From Aphanomyces cochlioides (Eukaryota; Oomycota; Saprolegniomycetes; Saprolegniales; Verrucalvaceae): DNA of 64,000 bases. A program made the translations under genes and the position numbers. A model generated the notes under the pieces. That model was not told where the DNA came from. It saw nothing but the letters and a program-made list of their open reading frames with translations, and made no database searches. Position 1 is the first letter of the stretch, and every line of letters starts with the position of its first letter. The stretch spans positions 961,501 through 1,025,500 of the forward strand of contig JAHQRK010000013.1 of assembly GCA_019828595.1 (NCBI GenBank), in the 5' to 3' direction. Of this stretch, positions 63,471 through 64,000 are shown one piece after another.

Positions 63471-64000
63471 TGACATCACCCCACCAAGTTCAACCAAACA
63501 CAAGCTTTTCGACGACATGGCGAAGAAATTTGCAATTGACGGCCTCCCCCACGCGTCGCGCAAGCCCTGAAAAAACAGCCCAAGCAAGTCAGGCTAAGCC
63601 CGTTCGACTACTCGCTGGCCTTGCGCTTCACTATGCTGGCCTCTCTTCTGGAAGGACAGTGTAGTGCCTGAAGCCCCATCATATGTATCTCATTCCTTTT
63701 CTCTGGTTTTTCATTTCCCAACTGCATTTCCCTGCTTCTCCCTTGCCGGCTTGCCTTTCTTTGCTTTTCCTGCAAGGGGATACTCAAACTGGTCTGCCTA
63801 GCATTTCCGTAGCCAGACCAGCTTCTTTTCTAACTCTTAATCTCAGTTTTTTATTTGCCATCTAGTTACCAAGTGTCCCTCAACGCTGGACGTGCCTGTG
63901 AAAGCTCGTGATAGCACTACAGAGTCTTGGTCCGGGAGGGCTTGTCACCGACATTTCCGGATATGCCTACACTGTATTTAGGAAAGCTAAACCAGAATCG
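63471..64000. other. Right edge of the window
   Basis: No supported gene. Pyrimidine-rich stretches around 63690-63770. A possible start of another element cannot be judged at the edge. Confidence 0.4.

Overview
The window is nuclear DNA of a eukaryote, most likely an oomycete of the Saprolegniales (Aphanomyces/Achlya/Saprolegnia type). The evidence is WLH-type ankyrin genes, a family of WRKY19-like Cys/His zinc-finger proteins, GT-AG introns of only about 38-50 nt, one tRNA-Pro gene, and a dense load of Ty3/gypsy, Tc1/mariner/pogo, PIF/Harbinger and Helitron elements. There are no bacterial operons. Many open frames that begin at TTG, CTG or GTG are not real starts, so starts here were moved to ATG wherever one was visible.

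Layout. 1-2.7 kb: two minus-strand ankyrin-repeat genes; the first is frameshifted and runs off the left edge. 2.97-9.75 kb: a Ty3/gypsy element on the minus strand with two identical 264-bp LTRs and a GTAC target duplication. Its pol is broken several times, and it carries a spliced antisense gene between integrase and the 3' LTR. 10.2-11.7 kb: a Tc1/IS630-type transposase. 12.7-14.1 kb: two decayed thioesterase copies. 14.4-16.1 kb: a large predicted type I membrane glycoprotein. 17.7-18.3 kb: a zinc-finger gene. 20.9-29.8 kb: six thioesterase genes, three on each strand. 30.6-31.1 kb: a zinc-finger gene. 32.4-35.0 kb: a PIF/Harbinger element (nuclease plus Myb/SANT partner) with a 264-bp palindromic MITE inside it. 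36.7-37.2 kb: another MITE. 38.4-46.6 kb: three zinc-finger genes, a tRNA-Pro, and three more thioesterase copies. 47.8-50.3 kb: a Tigger-like and a mariner-like transposase. 51.8-60.3 kb: a Helitron Rep/helicase on the minus strand, with an accessory gene and a C2H2-SET gene downstream. 60.4-61.6 kb: a tandem-repeat array. 62.2-63.5 kb: a second, broken Tigger/pogo transposase.

Two themes stand out. First, eleven THEM4-like hotdog thioesterase copies on both strands share a five- or six-exon plan. Some have basic, mitochondrial-type N-termini and others have acidic ones, and they are interleaved with four of the five WRKY19-like zinc-finger genes (the fifth lies to their right), as if whole blocks had been duplicated. 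Second, the gypsy element has an antisense open frame whose two long exons join in frame across a 39-nt intron, and the second exon overlaps the integrase/chromodomain coding region on the other strand. The Helitron with a SET-domain gene directly downstream is the third object most worth following up.
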